Assembly (NCBI GenBank): GCA_002395775.1
Contig: DGUV01000035.1
Span: 1,280 to 27,067 of the forward strand
Source of the DNA: Prevotellaceae bacterium UBA4301
GTDB taxonomy: Bacteria > Bacteroidota > Bacteroidia > Bacteroidales > Bacteroidaceae
Length of the DNA: 25,788 bases
Direction of reading: 5' to 3'
Both the position numbers and the translations under genes were made by a program. Of this stretch, positions 1 through 7,994 are shown one piece after another. The notes beneath the pieces are model-generated. The model was not told the origin of the DNA. It saw only the letters and a program-made list of their open reading frames with translations, and ran no database searches. Each line of letters opens with the position of its first letter. Position 1 is the stretch's first letter.

Positions 1-239
1 CCCGTGGGGTAGGGCACGCGGGGCATCAGGTCGTTGAGTCCGTGCTCGCGCAGGGCTTCGATGGTCTCGTCGCCCAGTGCGTCCTCACCCAGTGCGCTGA
101 TGGCCATCGTGTTGTCCTGACCCAGGAACTGGCCGGCGTGGTAGGCAAAGTTGGCGGGAGCACCGCCCAGTTTCTTACCTTCGGGGAGTACGTCCCACAG
201 GACCTCTCCCAGTCCTACTACAAATCTCTTGTCTTCCAT
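1..239 (-). CDS. PfkB-family fructokinase, N-terminal part (cut by window edge)
   Basis: The first 79 codons of a sugar kinase are visible, and the 3' part lies outside the window. The start reads MEDKRFVVGLGEVLWDVLPE, followed by GGAPANFAYHAGQ and AISALGEDALGDE. These match the N-terminal substrate-binding half of PfkB/ribokinase-fold fructokinases: the GE-x-LWD strand, the GGAPxNxAxH sugar-binding segment and the ALGxDxLG strand. The expected reaction is ATP-dependent phosphorylation of fructose in the cytoplasm. The ATG lies 2 bases after the permease stop codon, so translation is probably coupled. The neighbour order matches BT1757 in the B. thetaiotaomicron levan locus. Fructose specificity is inferred from context; the ATP-binding and catalytic GAGD region is not visible. 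Confidence 0.93.
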   Translation of the reverse strand, partial: MEDKRFVVGLGEVLWDVLPEGKKLGGAPANFAYHAGQFLGQDNTMAISALGEDALGDETIEALREHGLNDLMPRVPYPT

Positions 240-241
240 GG

Positions 242-1399
242 TTATTTAACGTTTTTGATGTAAGTAATCAGATAAAGTACACCGACGGCCATTACCAATA
301 CGGCACCGGCCTGTCCCATGGCATCGCTCATGAAGCCCATGAGCAAGGGGAACACGGTACCGCCGAAAAGGCCCATAATCATCAGGCCGCTCACCTCGTT
401 CTGCTTTTGAGGCATGGATGTGAGTGCCTGGGCAAAGCAGATGGAGAAGATGTTGGAGTTGCCGTAACCCACGAGGGCGATGGCTACATAGAGCACCCAT
501 TTCTCCGTTCCGAAGAACAGACCGCACATCGACAGGGCCATCATCAGTACGGAGATGATGAAGAACGTGCGGTTGTTCATGACGCGCAGGAAGAAGGATC
601 CCGTGAGGCAACCAATGGTGCGGAAGATGAAATAGAGCGAGGTGGCGAAGGCAGCCTCATTGAGCGTCATGCCCAGCCGCTCCATCAGGATTTTCGGTGC
701 TGTGGTGTTGGTGCCCACGTCGATGCCCACGTGGCACATGATGCCGAGGAACGAGAGCAGGACGATGGGGGTTCCCAGCAACTTGAAGCACTCAACAAAT
801 GTCGAAGGCTTACCCTCGATGGGTTTCTCCTCAATGTGAACCGATGCCAGCAACAGGGTGGCCAGAATGCCCACGACGAAGTAGATGGCAAAGAGCACGC
901 GCCAGTTGAGCCCCAGGTCGGGAATCACCTGCGTGGCGCCCCACATGGCCAAATAGGGTGCCAGGAACGAGGCAATGGCCTTGATGAACTGTCCGAAGGT
1001 GAGCGTCGAAGCCAGATTTCCCCCTTCGAGTACGGTGCTTACCAGTGGGTTGAGTGAGGTCTGCATCAATGCATTGCCGATGCCCAGCAGGGAGAAGGCA
1101 ATCAGCATTACGGCAAACGAGTTGCCCAGAATGGGGATGAACAGGGAGAACAGGGTGACCAGCAGCGAGAGCAGTACGGTGCGCTTGCGGCCAATCTTGT
1201 TCATGAGCATGCCTGTGGGCACAGAGAATATGAGGAACCAGAAGAAAACCAGTGAGGGGAAGATGTTGGCCACCGAGTCGCTGAGGCCCAGGTCCTCCTT
1301 CACATAGTTCGATGCGATGCCAACGAGGTCAACGAACCCCATGGCAAAGAAGCAGAGCATTACGGAGAGCAATGCCAAATGGTTGGTTTTGTTGTTCAT
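242..1399 (-). CDS. MFS sugar permease, probable fructose importer
   Basis: A 385-aa polytopic inner-membrane protein of the major facilitator superfamily with about 12 hydrophobic segments. The signature between helices 2 and 3 is visible as GMLMNKIGRKRTVLL near residues 63-77, and the N-terminal helix reads LLSVMLCFFAMGFVDLVG. Overall character and length resemble the fucose/hexose:H+ symporter (FucP-like) group common in Bacteroidetes. Placed between a periplasmic GH32 enzyme and a fructokinase, it most likely carries free fructose into the cytoplasm, like BT1758. An array of five 8-bp repeats ends 4 bases before the start codon and may influence expression. The MFS call is firm; the substrate is inferred. 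Confidence 0.9.
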   Translation of the reverse strand: MNNKTNHLALLSVMLCFFAMGFVDLVGIASNYVKEDLGLSDSVANIFPSLVFFWFLIFSVPTGMLMNKIGRKRTVLLSLLVTLFSLFIPILGNSFAVMLIAFSLLGIGNALMQTSLNPLVSTVLEGGNLASTLTFGQFIKAIASFLAPYLAMWGATQVIPDLGLNWRVLFAIYFVVGILATLLLASVHIEEKPIEGKPSTFVECFKLLGTPIVLLSFLGIMCHVGIDVGTNTTAPKILMERLGMTLNEAAFATSLYFIFRTIGCLTGSFFLRVMNNRTFFIISVLMMALSMCGLFFGTEKWVLYVAIALVGYGNSNIFSICFAQALTSMPQKQNEVSGLMIMGLFGGTVFPLLMGFMSDAMGQAGAVLVMAVGVLYLITYIKNVK

Positions 1400-1403
1400 A
1401 AAT

Positions 1404-1443
1404 GGTTAACAGGTTAATGGGTTAATGGGTTAACAGGTTAATG
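1404..1443. repeat. Tandem array of five 8-bp units (GGTTAACA / GGTTAATG)
   Basis: Five consecutive perfect octamers occur on the plus strand in the order GGTTAACA, GGTTAATG, GGTTAATG, GGTTAACA, GGTTAATG. They fill most of the 58-base gap between the GH32 stop (1458) and the permease ATG (1399). On the coding strand they read as alternating TGTTAACC and CATTAACC, ending 4 bases before the ATG, exactly where a ribosome would load. Only the last two bases of the unit vary. A perfect short array like this can change copy number by slippage. Confidence 0.9.
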
Positions 1444-1457
1444 GGGCTTCGCCTTGG

Positions 1458-3185
1458 TTAAAGGCTCAGGGGATAAACCGTAGCTTTGGCCTTACCCGTA
1501 AGGCGGATGGTTTTGTAGGGTTCAGTGGGGAACACCAGATTGGTCATGGCCATGCGTCCCTCGCCGTCGAAGGCCTCAACCGAGCAACGGTCGATGAAGA
1601 TGCGCAGTTCGCGCATCTTTCCGTGCGTAGGAGCAGTGGTCACGCAGGGGAAAGCCTCGCTGAACGCCGTCTCACCGCTCTTGCGGCGGTCCATGCTGAA
1701 GGTGCGTGCCTTGTCGTCGTACTTCATCACCACCTCTTCACCCTTGGCATTGGCCAGTGTGATTTCGCTCGTTCCCTTCAGGCTGACCACCACTTCGCAG
1801 GCCTCCGTGAGTTGCTTCGCGGGTTTGCCACGCAGGGCCAGCATCTCTTCGGCAGGATTTACACCGCAGAAGGTTTCCGTCCCGTCGCGGAACAGGAAGA
1901 GGTCGCGGGCAATGGAGTTGGCAGAGCGGAACTGGCGGGTAGGAACCTCGTTGGCATACTGCCAGTTCGACATCCAGGCAATAGCCACGCGCCTGCCTCG
2001 AGGAGCATTGTCGAAGGTCACAGTAGCATAATGGTCCTTGCCGTAGTCCATCCACTTCGTAACCTCGGGCTGACTCTCACAGATGAACCGATGTCCGTCG
2101 AACTGACCGACGAAGTACTGTGTGGCCGAACCGCCGAAGGGGCCGCCAGGATTGATGTTGCAGATGAGCATCCACTTCTGTTCGCCCGTACCACGAACGG
2201 GCAGGCGCATGAGGTCGGGACATTCCCACACACCACCATGAGCACCATACTCGCTGCCGAAACGACTCTCGAAGGTCCACTCGCGCAGGTTAGGCGACGA
2301 ATAGATTTCCATCTCCTGTCCTGCGGCCAGGATGAGATTCCATCGCTTGATGTCGGCATTCCAAAAGACTTTGGGGTCACGGAAGTCACGTTTGTCGCTC
2401 GTTATGACGGGGTTGTGCTCATATTTTGTGAACGAGCGTCCGCCGTCGGTGCTATAGGCGATGCATTGAGCCTGTACGTCGGCCCCAAAGGGCGTGGGAC
2501 GGCTCGTGGTGTATATGGCCACCACTGCGCCTTCTCCGAACCCAGCAGTTCCTTCATGGTCAATCACTGCCGAGCCACTGAATATGGTTCCCCATACATC
2601 GGGAGCCAGGGCAATGGGTTGCGACTGCCAATGGACCAGGTCGGACGTCGTGGAAGCGCCCCAGTGCATGTTGCCCCACATGGAGCCATAGGGATTGTAC
2701 TGGTAGCAGAGATTCCATGTGCCCTGTCCGTCTGTGCCTGGCATGTAGAACATGCCGTTGGGGTCGTTCATCCATCCGCGCAGGGGAGCATGGTGATAGA
2801 GCGGGCGATAAGGTTCGTCCTTCAGGGCAAACTGGGTATCGTCGTTCTGACTGAGCCGTGAGAAGCAGATGCTGCCCGTGGGCACGTTCTGGACACACAC
2901 CTTCAGTACGCCCTGCTGACGGAAAGGCTGCAAATCGAGTGGAACGTAGTAGTCCACCTTCTCGCGGGCCATGCGTACGTTGTGCTCAGCTTGCAAGATG
3001 CCGGACGTGATGACCTGCACCTTGCCCTCGGGTGCGCTCTCCTCGATGGGGAGCCAGAGGTAGCGTCCCGTGGCGTTGGGGACGACTATGCTCTGCTCGC
3101 AGGCTTGAGGAACGACTGTTTGTGCCTCACAGACACTCCCCGTGGAGAGTGCTGTGAGGACGATAGTCATGAGAAGTTTCTTCAT
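1458..3185 (-). CDS. GH32 exo-fructanase / beta-fructosidase with N-terminal DUF4980-like domain
   Basis: A 575-aa secreted enzyme. Residues 1-22 form a signal peptide (MKKLLMTIVLTALSTGSVCE, then AQ). A beta domain of DUF4980 type spans about 25-115. The GH32 five-bladed propeller follows from about 125 with all family hallmarks: WMNDPNG with nucleophile Asp141, FSG at 202-204, FRDPK with transition-state stabiliser Asp270, and ECPD with acid/base Glu321. The C-terminal beta-sandwich spans about 430-570. No lipobox is evident, so a periplasmic location is likely. It should remove terminal fructose from fructo-oligosaccharides imported by SusCD. Domain order and position match BT1759 (and the related BT1765). 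The linkage preference (beta-2,6 or beta-2,1) cannot be read from the sequence. Confidence 0.95.
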   Translation of the reverse strand: MKKLLMTIVLTALSTGSVCEAQTVVPQACEQSIVVPNATGRYLWLPIEESAPEGKVQVITSGILQAEHNVRMAREKVDYYVPLDLQPFRQQGVLKVCVQNVPTGSICFSRLSQNDDTQFALKDEPYRPLYHHAPLRGWMNDPNGMFYMPGTDGQGTWNLCYQYNPYGSMWGNMHWGASTTSDLVHWQSQPIALAPDVWGTIFSGSAVIDHEGTAGFGEGAVVAIYTTSRPTPFGADVQAQCIAYSTDGGRSFTKYEHNPVITSDKRDFRDPKVFWNADIKRWNLILAAGQEMEIYSSPNLREWTFESRFGSEYGAHGGVWECPDLMRLPVRGTGEQKWMLICNINPGGPFGGSATQYFVGQFDGHRFICESQPEVTKWMDYGKDHYATVTFDNAPRGRRVAIAWMSNWQYANEVPTRQFRSANSIARDLFLFRDGTETFCGVNPAEEMLALRGKPAKQLTEACEVVVSLKGTSEITLANAKGEEVVMKYDDKARTFSMDRRKSGETAFSEAFPCVTTAPTHGKMRELRIFIDRCSVEAFDGEGRMAMTNLVFPTEPYKTIRLTGKAKATVYPLSL

Positions 3186-3225
3186 ATCGAATTAAGGTTA
3201 TGAGATACGAAAATACGAAATGGGG

Positions 3226-4803
3226 TTACTGCTGGCTCACCTTGACGTCGCTGACGGTAACCGAACCGCCGTAGTTGTTCACGCTCCAGCAGTTCTTCTG
3301 GATGCCGTAGATGCGCTGCGTGTAGGCACAAACGTCATTGATGTACATCACTACGACTGAGTTGTCGGTGTAGATGTCGATGTGATAGACGTTGTCTGCC
3401 GGGCGCCGGAAGTTGTAGCCGTCGATGCCTTCAACGAATCCCTTGCCAGCCGAGCCTTCCTGCTCGAAGTTCACCTTGCGCCAGTCTTCGCCTTCGGGGT
3501 TGACCACCATGGTGTAGTACTTGTCGGAGTCGGTGCCGCGAACCAGGCTGATGCCGAACTTATCCCAATTGTTGGAAGTGGTGACGTTCAGTGAAATGTG
3601 GTTGCAGGTGCCCAAGCGGTTGTAGAGCACATAGGCATCGTCGCCCGTGAGCACACCATTGGCATAGCCGTTGCTGGCCATGACCTTGACGCTCTGCTCT
3701 TTGTTGTATTTTGCGGCCATGGCAGGTACCTTGCCCAGTGTCAGGGTTCCGTCGGAGTGCTGGATAATCTTGTGGCAGACAAGTGCTCCCGACCAGTTGG
3801 GCTCGCTGGCAGCCCCTACGTTGATGTTCTTCTCGTGGATGGTGCTGCCGGTGCGGAAGGGACACCAACCCCAGATGAAGCGGTCGGTTCCGTTGGAGGC
3901 CGTCTTGGCAGCATAGAAAGCACGGCTATCCAATACGCCTTCGTGACCATCCTGAGGCCAGTTGGCACCCGGGTCGCCGAAGCAGGCCTTGAGTCCGTCG
4001 AAGCTGCGGGCCATCATATACTTCACCTTACGGCTCCAAGGGGCACGATAACCTTCGCTGTAAACAAAATACCACCAATCGCCCATCTTGAAGATGTCGG
4101 GGCATTCGCACATGCGGTCCCAAACCATGTTGAAGGAACCCACATGTTCCCACGTCTTCAGGTCGGCAGACTTGAATTCGGCAAACTTCAGGTTTGAGGA
4201 GATGACCATGTGCCAGAGTCCGTCTTCAGCCTTGAATATCTGTGGGTCACGGAAGTCATTGGCAGAATAGCCATAGTCCGTTCCCTTTAGACTCCAGAGG
4301 TTGTCTTTCGTCCAAGTCTTGAAGTCAGGAGAAGTGGCACGCATTACGACCTCTCTGTTGGGTAACAGAATATTGTAACCTGTATAATAGATGTAGTAGA
4401 GTCCGTTCTTCTCGTCATAGACACAGCAACCCGTGCCAAGCACGCCGTCCTGCTGTTGTGTGGAAGTACCGGTAGGCAGTACCTCGCCCATCGACTGATA
4501 TGTGGCGCCGTCCTTGGTTGCAACACCCCAGAAGGGATGATAGCAGGGCCCGTTGTTGTCGTACTCTTGGAGGTATAGCACCTTGAACTCACTGGCACGC
4601 TGGTCGTAGAAGGGCATGGGGTCGCCACAGCGGCCGATGGCGGGATTGTAGTAAGTGTTGAACCCGGCGTCGTCGGTTGAATTGAAGAATGTTGTGGTTG
4701 CACCCCAGTCTTTAGGCTTGTCGCCATAATTCTCGTCGCTGCATGCCGTCAGCGCGAGGGCTGACAGCATGAGTGCGATAGTGGATATCATAGTGGTTTT
4801 CAT
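3226..4803 (-). CDS. Surface GH32 lipoprotein, probable endo-levanase (BT1760-like)
   Basis: A 525-aa lipoprotein. The chosen start gives MKTTMISTIALMLSALALTA followed by Cys21 and SDEN; the acidic residues after the cysteine resemble the Bacteroidetes surface-export signal. The open frame runs on to 5115, but that extension overlaps the upstream gene and is not protein-like. An ATG at 4809, two codons earlier and overlapping the upstream stop as TAATG, is an alternative start. The GH32 catalytic triad is diverged but intact: GDPMP with Asp61 in place of the NDPNG motif, FRDPQ with Asp186, and ECPD with Glu233. The C-terminal sandwich spans about 365-525. The GDPMP variant and lipoprotein form match endo-levanase BT1760, so it probably cuts levan at the cell surface. 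Levan specificity is inferred. Confidence 0.92.
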   Translation of the reverse strand: MKTTMISTIALMLSALALTACSDENYGDKPKDWGATTTFFNSTDDAGFNTYYNPAIGRCGDPMPFYDQRASEFKVLYLQEYDNNGPCYHPFWGVATKDGATYQSMGEVLPTGTSTQQQDGVLGTGCCVYDEKNGLYYIYYTGYNILLPNREVVMRATSPDFKTWTKDNLWSLKGTDYGYSANDFRDPQIFKAEDGLWHMVISSNLKFAEFKSADLKTWEHVGSFNMVWDRMCECPDIFKMGDWWYFVYSEGYRAPWSRKVKYMMARSFDGLKACFGDPGANWPQDGHEGVLDSRAFYAAKTASNGTDRFIWGWCPFRTGSTIHEKNINVGAASEPNWSGALVCHKIIQHSDGTLTLGKVPAMAAKYNKEQSVKVMASNGYANGVLTGDDAYVLYNRLGTCNHISLNVTTSNNWDKFGISLVRGTDSDKYYTMVVNPEGEDWRKVNFEQEGSAGKGFVEGIDGYNFRRPADNVYHIDIYTDNSVVVMYINDVCAYTQRIYGIQKNCWSVNNYGGSVTVSDVKVSQQ

Positions 4804-4808
4804 AATCA

Positions 4809-6215
4809 TTATTTCATTAAGTAGTTGAATGCATTTTGAGTCATGATGGCAATGTTGCGGTGGAAGTTCTCCGTGTAGCCTGCCTCGAATGTGTAGGAAT
4901 ACCAGTCGTAGCATCCCGAACCGATGCAGACGATGCCGCCCTTGCCGTCGTGGGCAGGATACTCCCATGCCACGATGGCACCGTCGCCACCCACACCCAG
5001 AACACGGGCTCCGGTGCGGTTGGTCCAAGCATTGTAGTCGGGATAGTCGCCCCAGTCGGTGCCGACGTGATACTGAGCCGTTGAGTTGGTGATGTGATAA
5101 CCGGCATCGGTGCAATACACCTCATTGGCATTGTCGCCAGTCACAAGTCCTTGATAGAGGGCATGGTCGGCCTGTCCGTCGAAGATGCGGAACGTCCACG
5201 GTCCGCCACAAAGTTCAGCACCGTCCTCGTTCTGGCCCCAGCAGTTGTTGGGGGTAGTCCATTCGTCGTCGCCTGTAGCACCGATGAACGAGGGCAAGTT
5301 GGTAGCGTAACGGGTGAGGAACAGTGCGCCACCACCCTCGTAGAACGAACGCAACTGGTTCTTGGCGGCCAGCGCCTCGGGGGCCTTGGCTACGAAGACG
5401 TCGTGTCCGTCAACGCCACCGTCAACGTGGTAGTGCCACCAGATGACCTTACATTCGGAGAGGTCAACGGCATTGCCCTCGATGTCGGCAAATGAGGCAT
5501 AGAGTGAGTTGGGCACGTTGCCGAGCATCCACTGGCAGGCAGCCTTTGCTTCGGGATCGAGGTCGTTCATGTCCTGAGCGGCACCGACGAACAAGGCATG
5601 GGGCTTATCGATGGCAATCACCGTCACTGTGTAGGTGCTCTCAGCAGAATTGTTCGTCACCGTATAGGTCACGGGTTGAGAGAAGTCCTGTGCCACGCCC
5701 GACTGCGGTGTAATGCTGGCATTGGCGCTGAAGGTAATAGTGGGAACCAAGTTGGTGACACCCACCGAAGCGGGAACATATACGGTGATGGTCTTGGCCT
5801 CCTGGTCGATGGTGCCCGTGTAGATGTCGTTGATGACGAACTGAGTGATGCGGGCTTCGTCATGCAGCACGCTCAGTGTCCAGTCGAGATACACGTCGCC
5901 ATTCTGTACGTGCAGAACCTTGGCGGCATCCATGTTCAGCGTCTCACCTTCCCGAACATTGCAGACAGCACCGTCGGAAATCTTCAGTGAGGTGACCTTC
6001 ATGGCAGAGGTCGCGTAAGTCTCAGGCAGGCGCACGACGATGCTGCGCCGGGCCAGGTCGATGTTTCCCTTGTAGCCATCCAGGGCGATAGACTCTATCA
6101 GGCAGTCGCCGCTGAGTTGCAGGTCGCTCACGTTGTCGTCGTTGCAGGCTGCAAAGAGCACACACAGCAGGCAGAGGCCGCAGAGTGCGTGGAGTGTTCT
6201 ATATATAGTTTTCAT
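4809..6215 (-). CDS. Surface glycan-binding lipoprotein (SusE/F position, DUF4960, BT1761-like)
   Basis: A 468-aa lipoprotein with the lipobox FAAC at Cys24, followed by NDDNVSD, an acidic tract typical of surface-exposed lipoproteins. Two Ig-like beta domains span about 30-117 and 120-201; each contains a segment like ITVYVPASVGVTNLVPTITF, as in DUF5018-type domains. The C-terminal part (about 205-467) is DUF4960-like and rich in Trp and aromatics (VIWWHYHVDGG, WTTPNNCWGQ, GGPWTFRIFDG). It is likely a non-catalytic fructan-binding protein that holds substrate next to SusCD, as BT1761 does. Its stop codon overlaps or nearly touches the levanase start, which keeps binder and enzyme in one transcript. 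No catalytic motif was seen. Confidence 0.88.
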   Translation of the reverse strand: MKTIYRTLHALCGLCLLCVLFAACNDDNVSDLQLSGDCLIESIALDGYKGNIDLARRSIVVRLPETYATSAMKVTSLKISDGAVCNVREGETLNMDAAKVLHVQNGDVYLDWTLSVLHDEARITQFVINDIYTGTIDQEAKTITVYVPASVGVTNLVPTITFSANASITPQSGVAQDFSQPVTYTVTNNSAESTYTVTVIAIDKPHALFVGAAQDMNDLDPEAKAACQWMLGNVPNSLYASFADIEGNAVDLSECKVIWWHYHVDGGVDGHDVFVAKAPEALAAKNQLRSFYEGGGALFLTRYATNLPSFIGATGDDEWTTPNNCWGQNEDGAELCGGPWTFRIFDGQADHALYQGLVTGDNANEVYCTDAGYHITNSTAQYHVGTDWGDYPDYNAWTNRTGARVLGVGGDGAIVAWEYPAHDGKGGIVCIGSGCYDWYSYTFEAGYTENFHRNIAIMTQNAFNYLMK

Positions 6216-6250
6216 ATTAAGATATCAAATGTTAAATGTGATTTTTAATC

Positions 6251-7978
6251 TTACCAATTGCCAATGTTCTGAGTGTAGTGTCCATTGGAAGCCGAAATCT
6301 GTGCAAAGGGGATGGGCAGGTACTCATCCTTGTCGGCAGTGAAGTGGGCTCCGCTGTAGATGGCGCAATGAGGAATTTCCTCGGCATAGTACTTGTTGAG
6401 CACTTGAGCGGCTTCGCCCCAACGAACCAGGTCGAAGAATCGTTCGCTCTCCATGCCTTTCTCCAGTCGGCGTTCCATCTTCACAATCTTCAGAGCATCC
6501 TCCTTCGTGTAATTGCCACGGTACTGGGCAACATACATCTTCACCCCGTACAGGTTCTGATAGTTGGCAGTCATCTGAGTGCTACCAGCAGCACGTGCGC
6601 GAAGACGGTTCACCAGTTCGATGGCTTGTGTCGTCTCACCCAATTGGGCCTGAGCTTCAGCACGCATGAGCAGTACGTCGGCATAGCGAAGCACGATGCG
6701 GTTCATGGAACTTGCCCAGTAGCTGCCCTTGATGAGGTATTCGCCGATGAGGGCAGGGTCGACATTTTGTTTCAGACTTACATAGTAACCATACAATCCG
6801 TTGGAACGGCTCCAGATGCTCGATTCCTCCATCATGTAGTTGCGATTGAACATATAAGGCAGGCCAGGCATGCCCACGGTCAGGAACAGACGTGGGTCGG
6901 CATTGTCGGTGGTCTTGTCATAGTCGCGCTCGTTGAAGTTGTCGAGCAAAGGCAGACCGTCGCTACCCGTGCGGTAGGCATTCACCAGATTCTGGCTGGG
7001 CTTGTAGAAGTCGCAGGCTCCGTCAGTGGCACCAGGGATGTTGGGGGGAATCAGTCCGTAGCTCCAGTTCAGGTTGCCATAGGTGCTGCCGTCGTTGCGT
7101 GAGTACTGGATGGCCCACAGGCTTTCCTTTCCGTTTTCGTATTGTTCTTCGGGACGGAAGTTGTTGTGCAGGTCGTCCTCAAGTCCGTAGTTGCCATAGA
7201 GTGAGGGGTTGGTAAACTCAATGACCTTCTGCAGGTCTTCCTTATTGATAGAGGTTACCTGATTGCTCTTCTCGTCATCCTGGCGATAGGCCTTATACAG
7301 ATAGACCTTAGCCAAGGCAGCAGCTGCAGCAGCCTTTGTTGGGCGTCCCTTGTCTTGCTGCGTTTCGGGCAGCGTGTTGTAGGCTTGCATCAGGTCGTCG
7401 ATGATGAGTTGCCAACCCTCGTCGTTGGTGTAGGTAGTGTTCGAGAGTTCGTTGTACTCGTCATAGGTCATTTTTTCGTTCATTACGAAAGGAATGTGCT
7501 TGTAAAGGCGCTTCAGCAGGAAATGGGCATAAGCGCGCAGGAACTTCATCTCGGCCAGTCGTTGTTGCTTCATGGCAAAGCCGTCGCTGCACTCATTAAG
7601 GAGGGCAATGGCTGCATTGACGCGTGAGATGCTGTTGTAGAGGCGCTCCCACATGTCGTTGATGTTCCAGTTAGTGGTCAGTACGCCCTGTTGAATCTCC
7701 AACTGATGGAAAACGTCGCCGTCGCTCGTGCCGTTTCCGCCTTTGTAAGCATCGTCGCTGCGTACGTCAAAGTTCCACATGGAGAATGATGAGTTGATGT
7801 CTTCGGCCGTAGTGAAGATGGCATAGGCGCTAACCACCATGTCCTCTGCATTCTGGGGATCTTTTACTTGTTCGTCACTGAGTGTGCCCTGCGGTGTGTG
7901 TTCGTCCAGAAAATCGTCACACGCCGTGAAGGTGAAGACTGACAGAAGGGCACAGATGACGTTAATATATTTTTTCAT
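6251..7978 (-). CDS. susD-like: SusD-family nutrient-binding outer-membrane lipoprotein
   Basis: A 575-aa lipoprotein. I start it at MKKYINVICALLSVFTFTAC because Cys20 (FTAC, then DDFLDE) makes a proper lipobox; the in-frame ATG at 8008 would add ten residues with the wrong character and overlap susC. The motif CDDFLDEHTPQGTLSDEQ is the usual SusD opening. The helical TPR-like body contains MKFLRAYAHFLLKRLYKHIPF near residues 150-170, and the C-terminal RagB/SusD section includes RYADVLLMRAEAQAQLGE and ERRLEKGMESERFFDLVRWG. It forms the lid of the SusC transporter and captures fructan chains at the surface. It follows susC after 16 bases. Its substrate is inferred from the neighbouring GH32 genes. 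Confidence 0.96.
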   Translation of the reverse strand: MKKYINVICALLSVFTFTACDDFLDEHTPQGTLSDEQVKDPQNAEDMVVSAYAIFTTAEDINSSFSMWNFDVRSDDAYKGGNGTSDGDVFHQLEIQQGVLTTNWNINDMWERLYNSISRVNAAIALLNECSDGFAMKQQRLAEMKFLRAYAHFLLKRLYKHIPFVMNEKMTYDEYNELSNTTYTNDEGWQLIIDDLMQAYNTLPETQQDKGRPTKAAAAAALAKVYLYKAYRQDDEKSNQVTSINKEDLQKVIEFTNPSLYGNYGLEDDLHNNFRPEEQYENGKESLWAIQYSRNDGSTYGNLNWSYGLIPPNIPGATDGACDFYKPSQNLVNAYRTGSDGLPLLDNFNERDYDKTTDNADPRLFLTVGMPGLPYMFNRNYMMEESSIWSRSNGLYGYYVSLKQNVDPALIGEYLIKGSYWASSMNRIVLRYADVLLMRAEAQAQLGETTQAIELVNRLRARAAGSTQMTANYQNLYGVKMYVAQYRGNYTKEDALKIVKMERRLEKGMESERFFDLVRWGEAAQVLNKYYAEEIPHCAIYSGAHFTADKDEYLPIPFAQISASNGHYTQNIGNW

Positions 7979-7994
7979 GATTTCGATGCGTTTT

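Noticed and set aside
1623..2861. 412-codon open frame on the plus strand
   Set aside because: Antisense to the GH32 gene, which has every catalytic motif; the translated product shows no domain and is a shadow of a GC-rich gene.
3186..3225. Possible internal promoter before the periplasmic GH32 gene (TATTTTCG)
   Set aside because: Does not match TAnnTTTG, and no -33 element is seen; read-through from the operon is sufficient.
4804..5115. N-terminal extension of the levanase frame back to 5115
   Set aside because: The added 104 residues are rich in Arg, His and Cys, overlap the glycan-binding lipoprotein gene, and come before a perfect lipoprotein signal starting at 4803.
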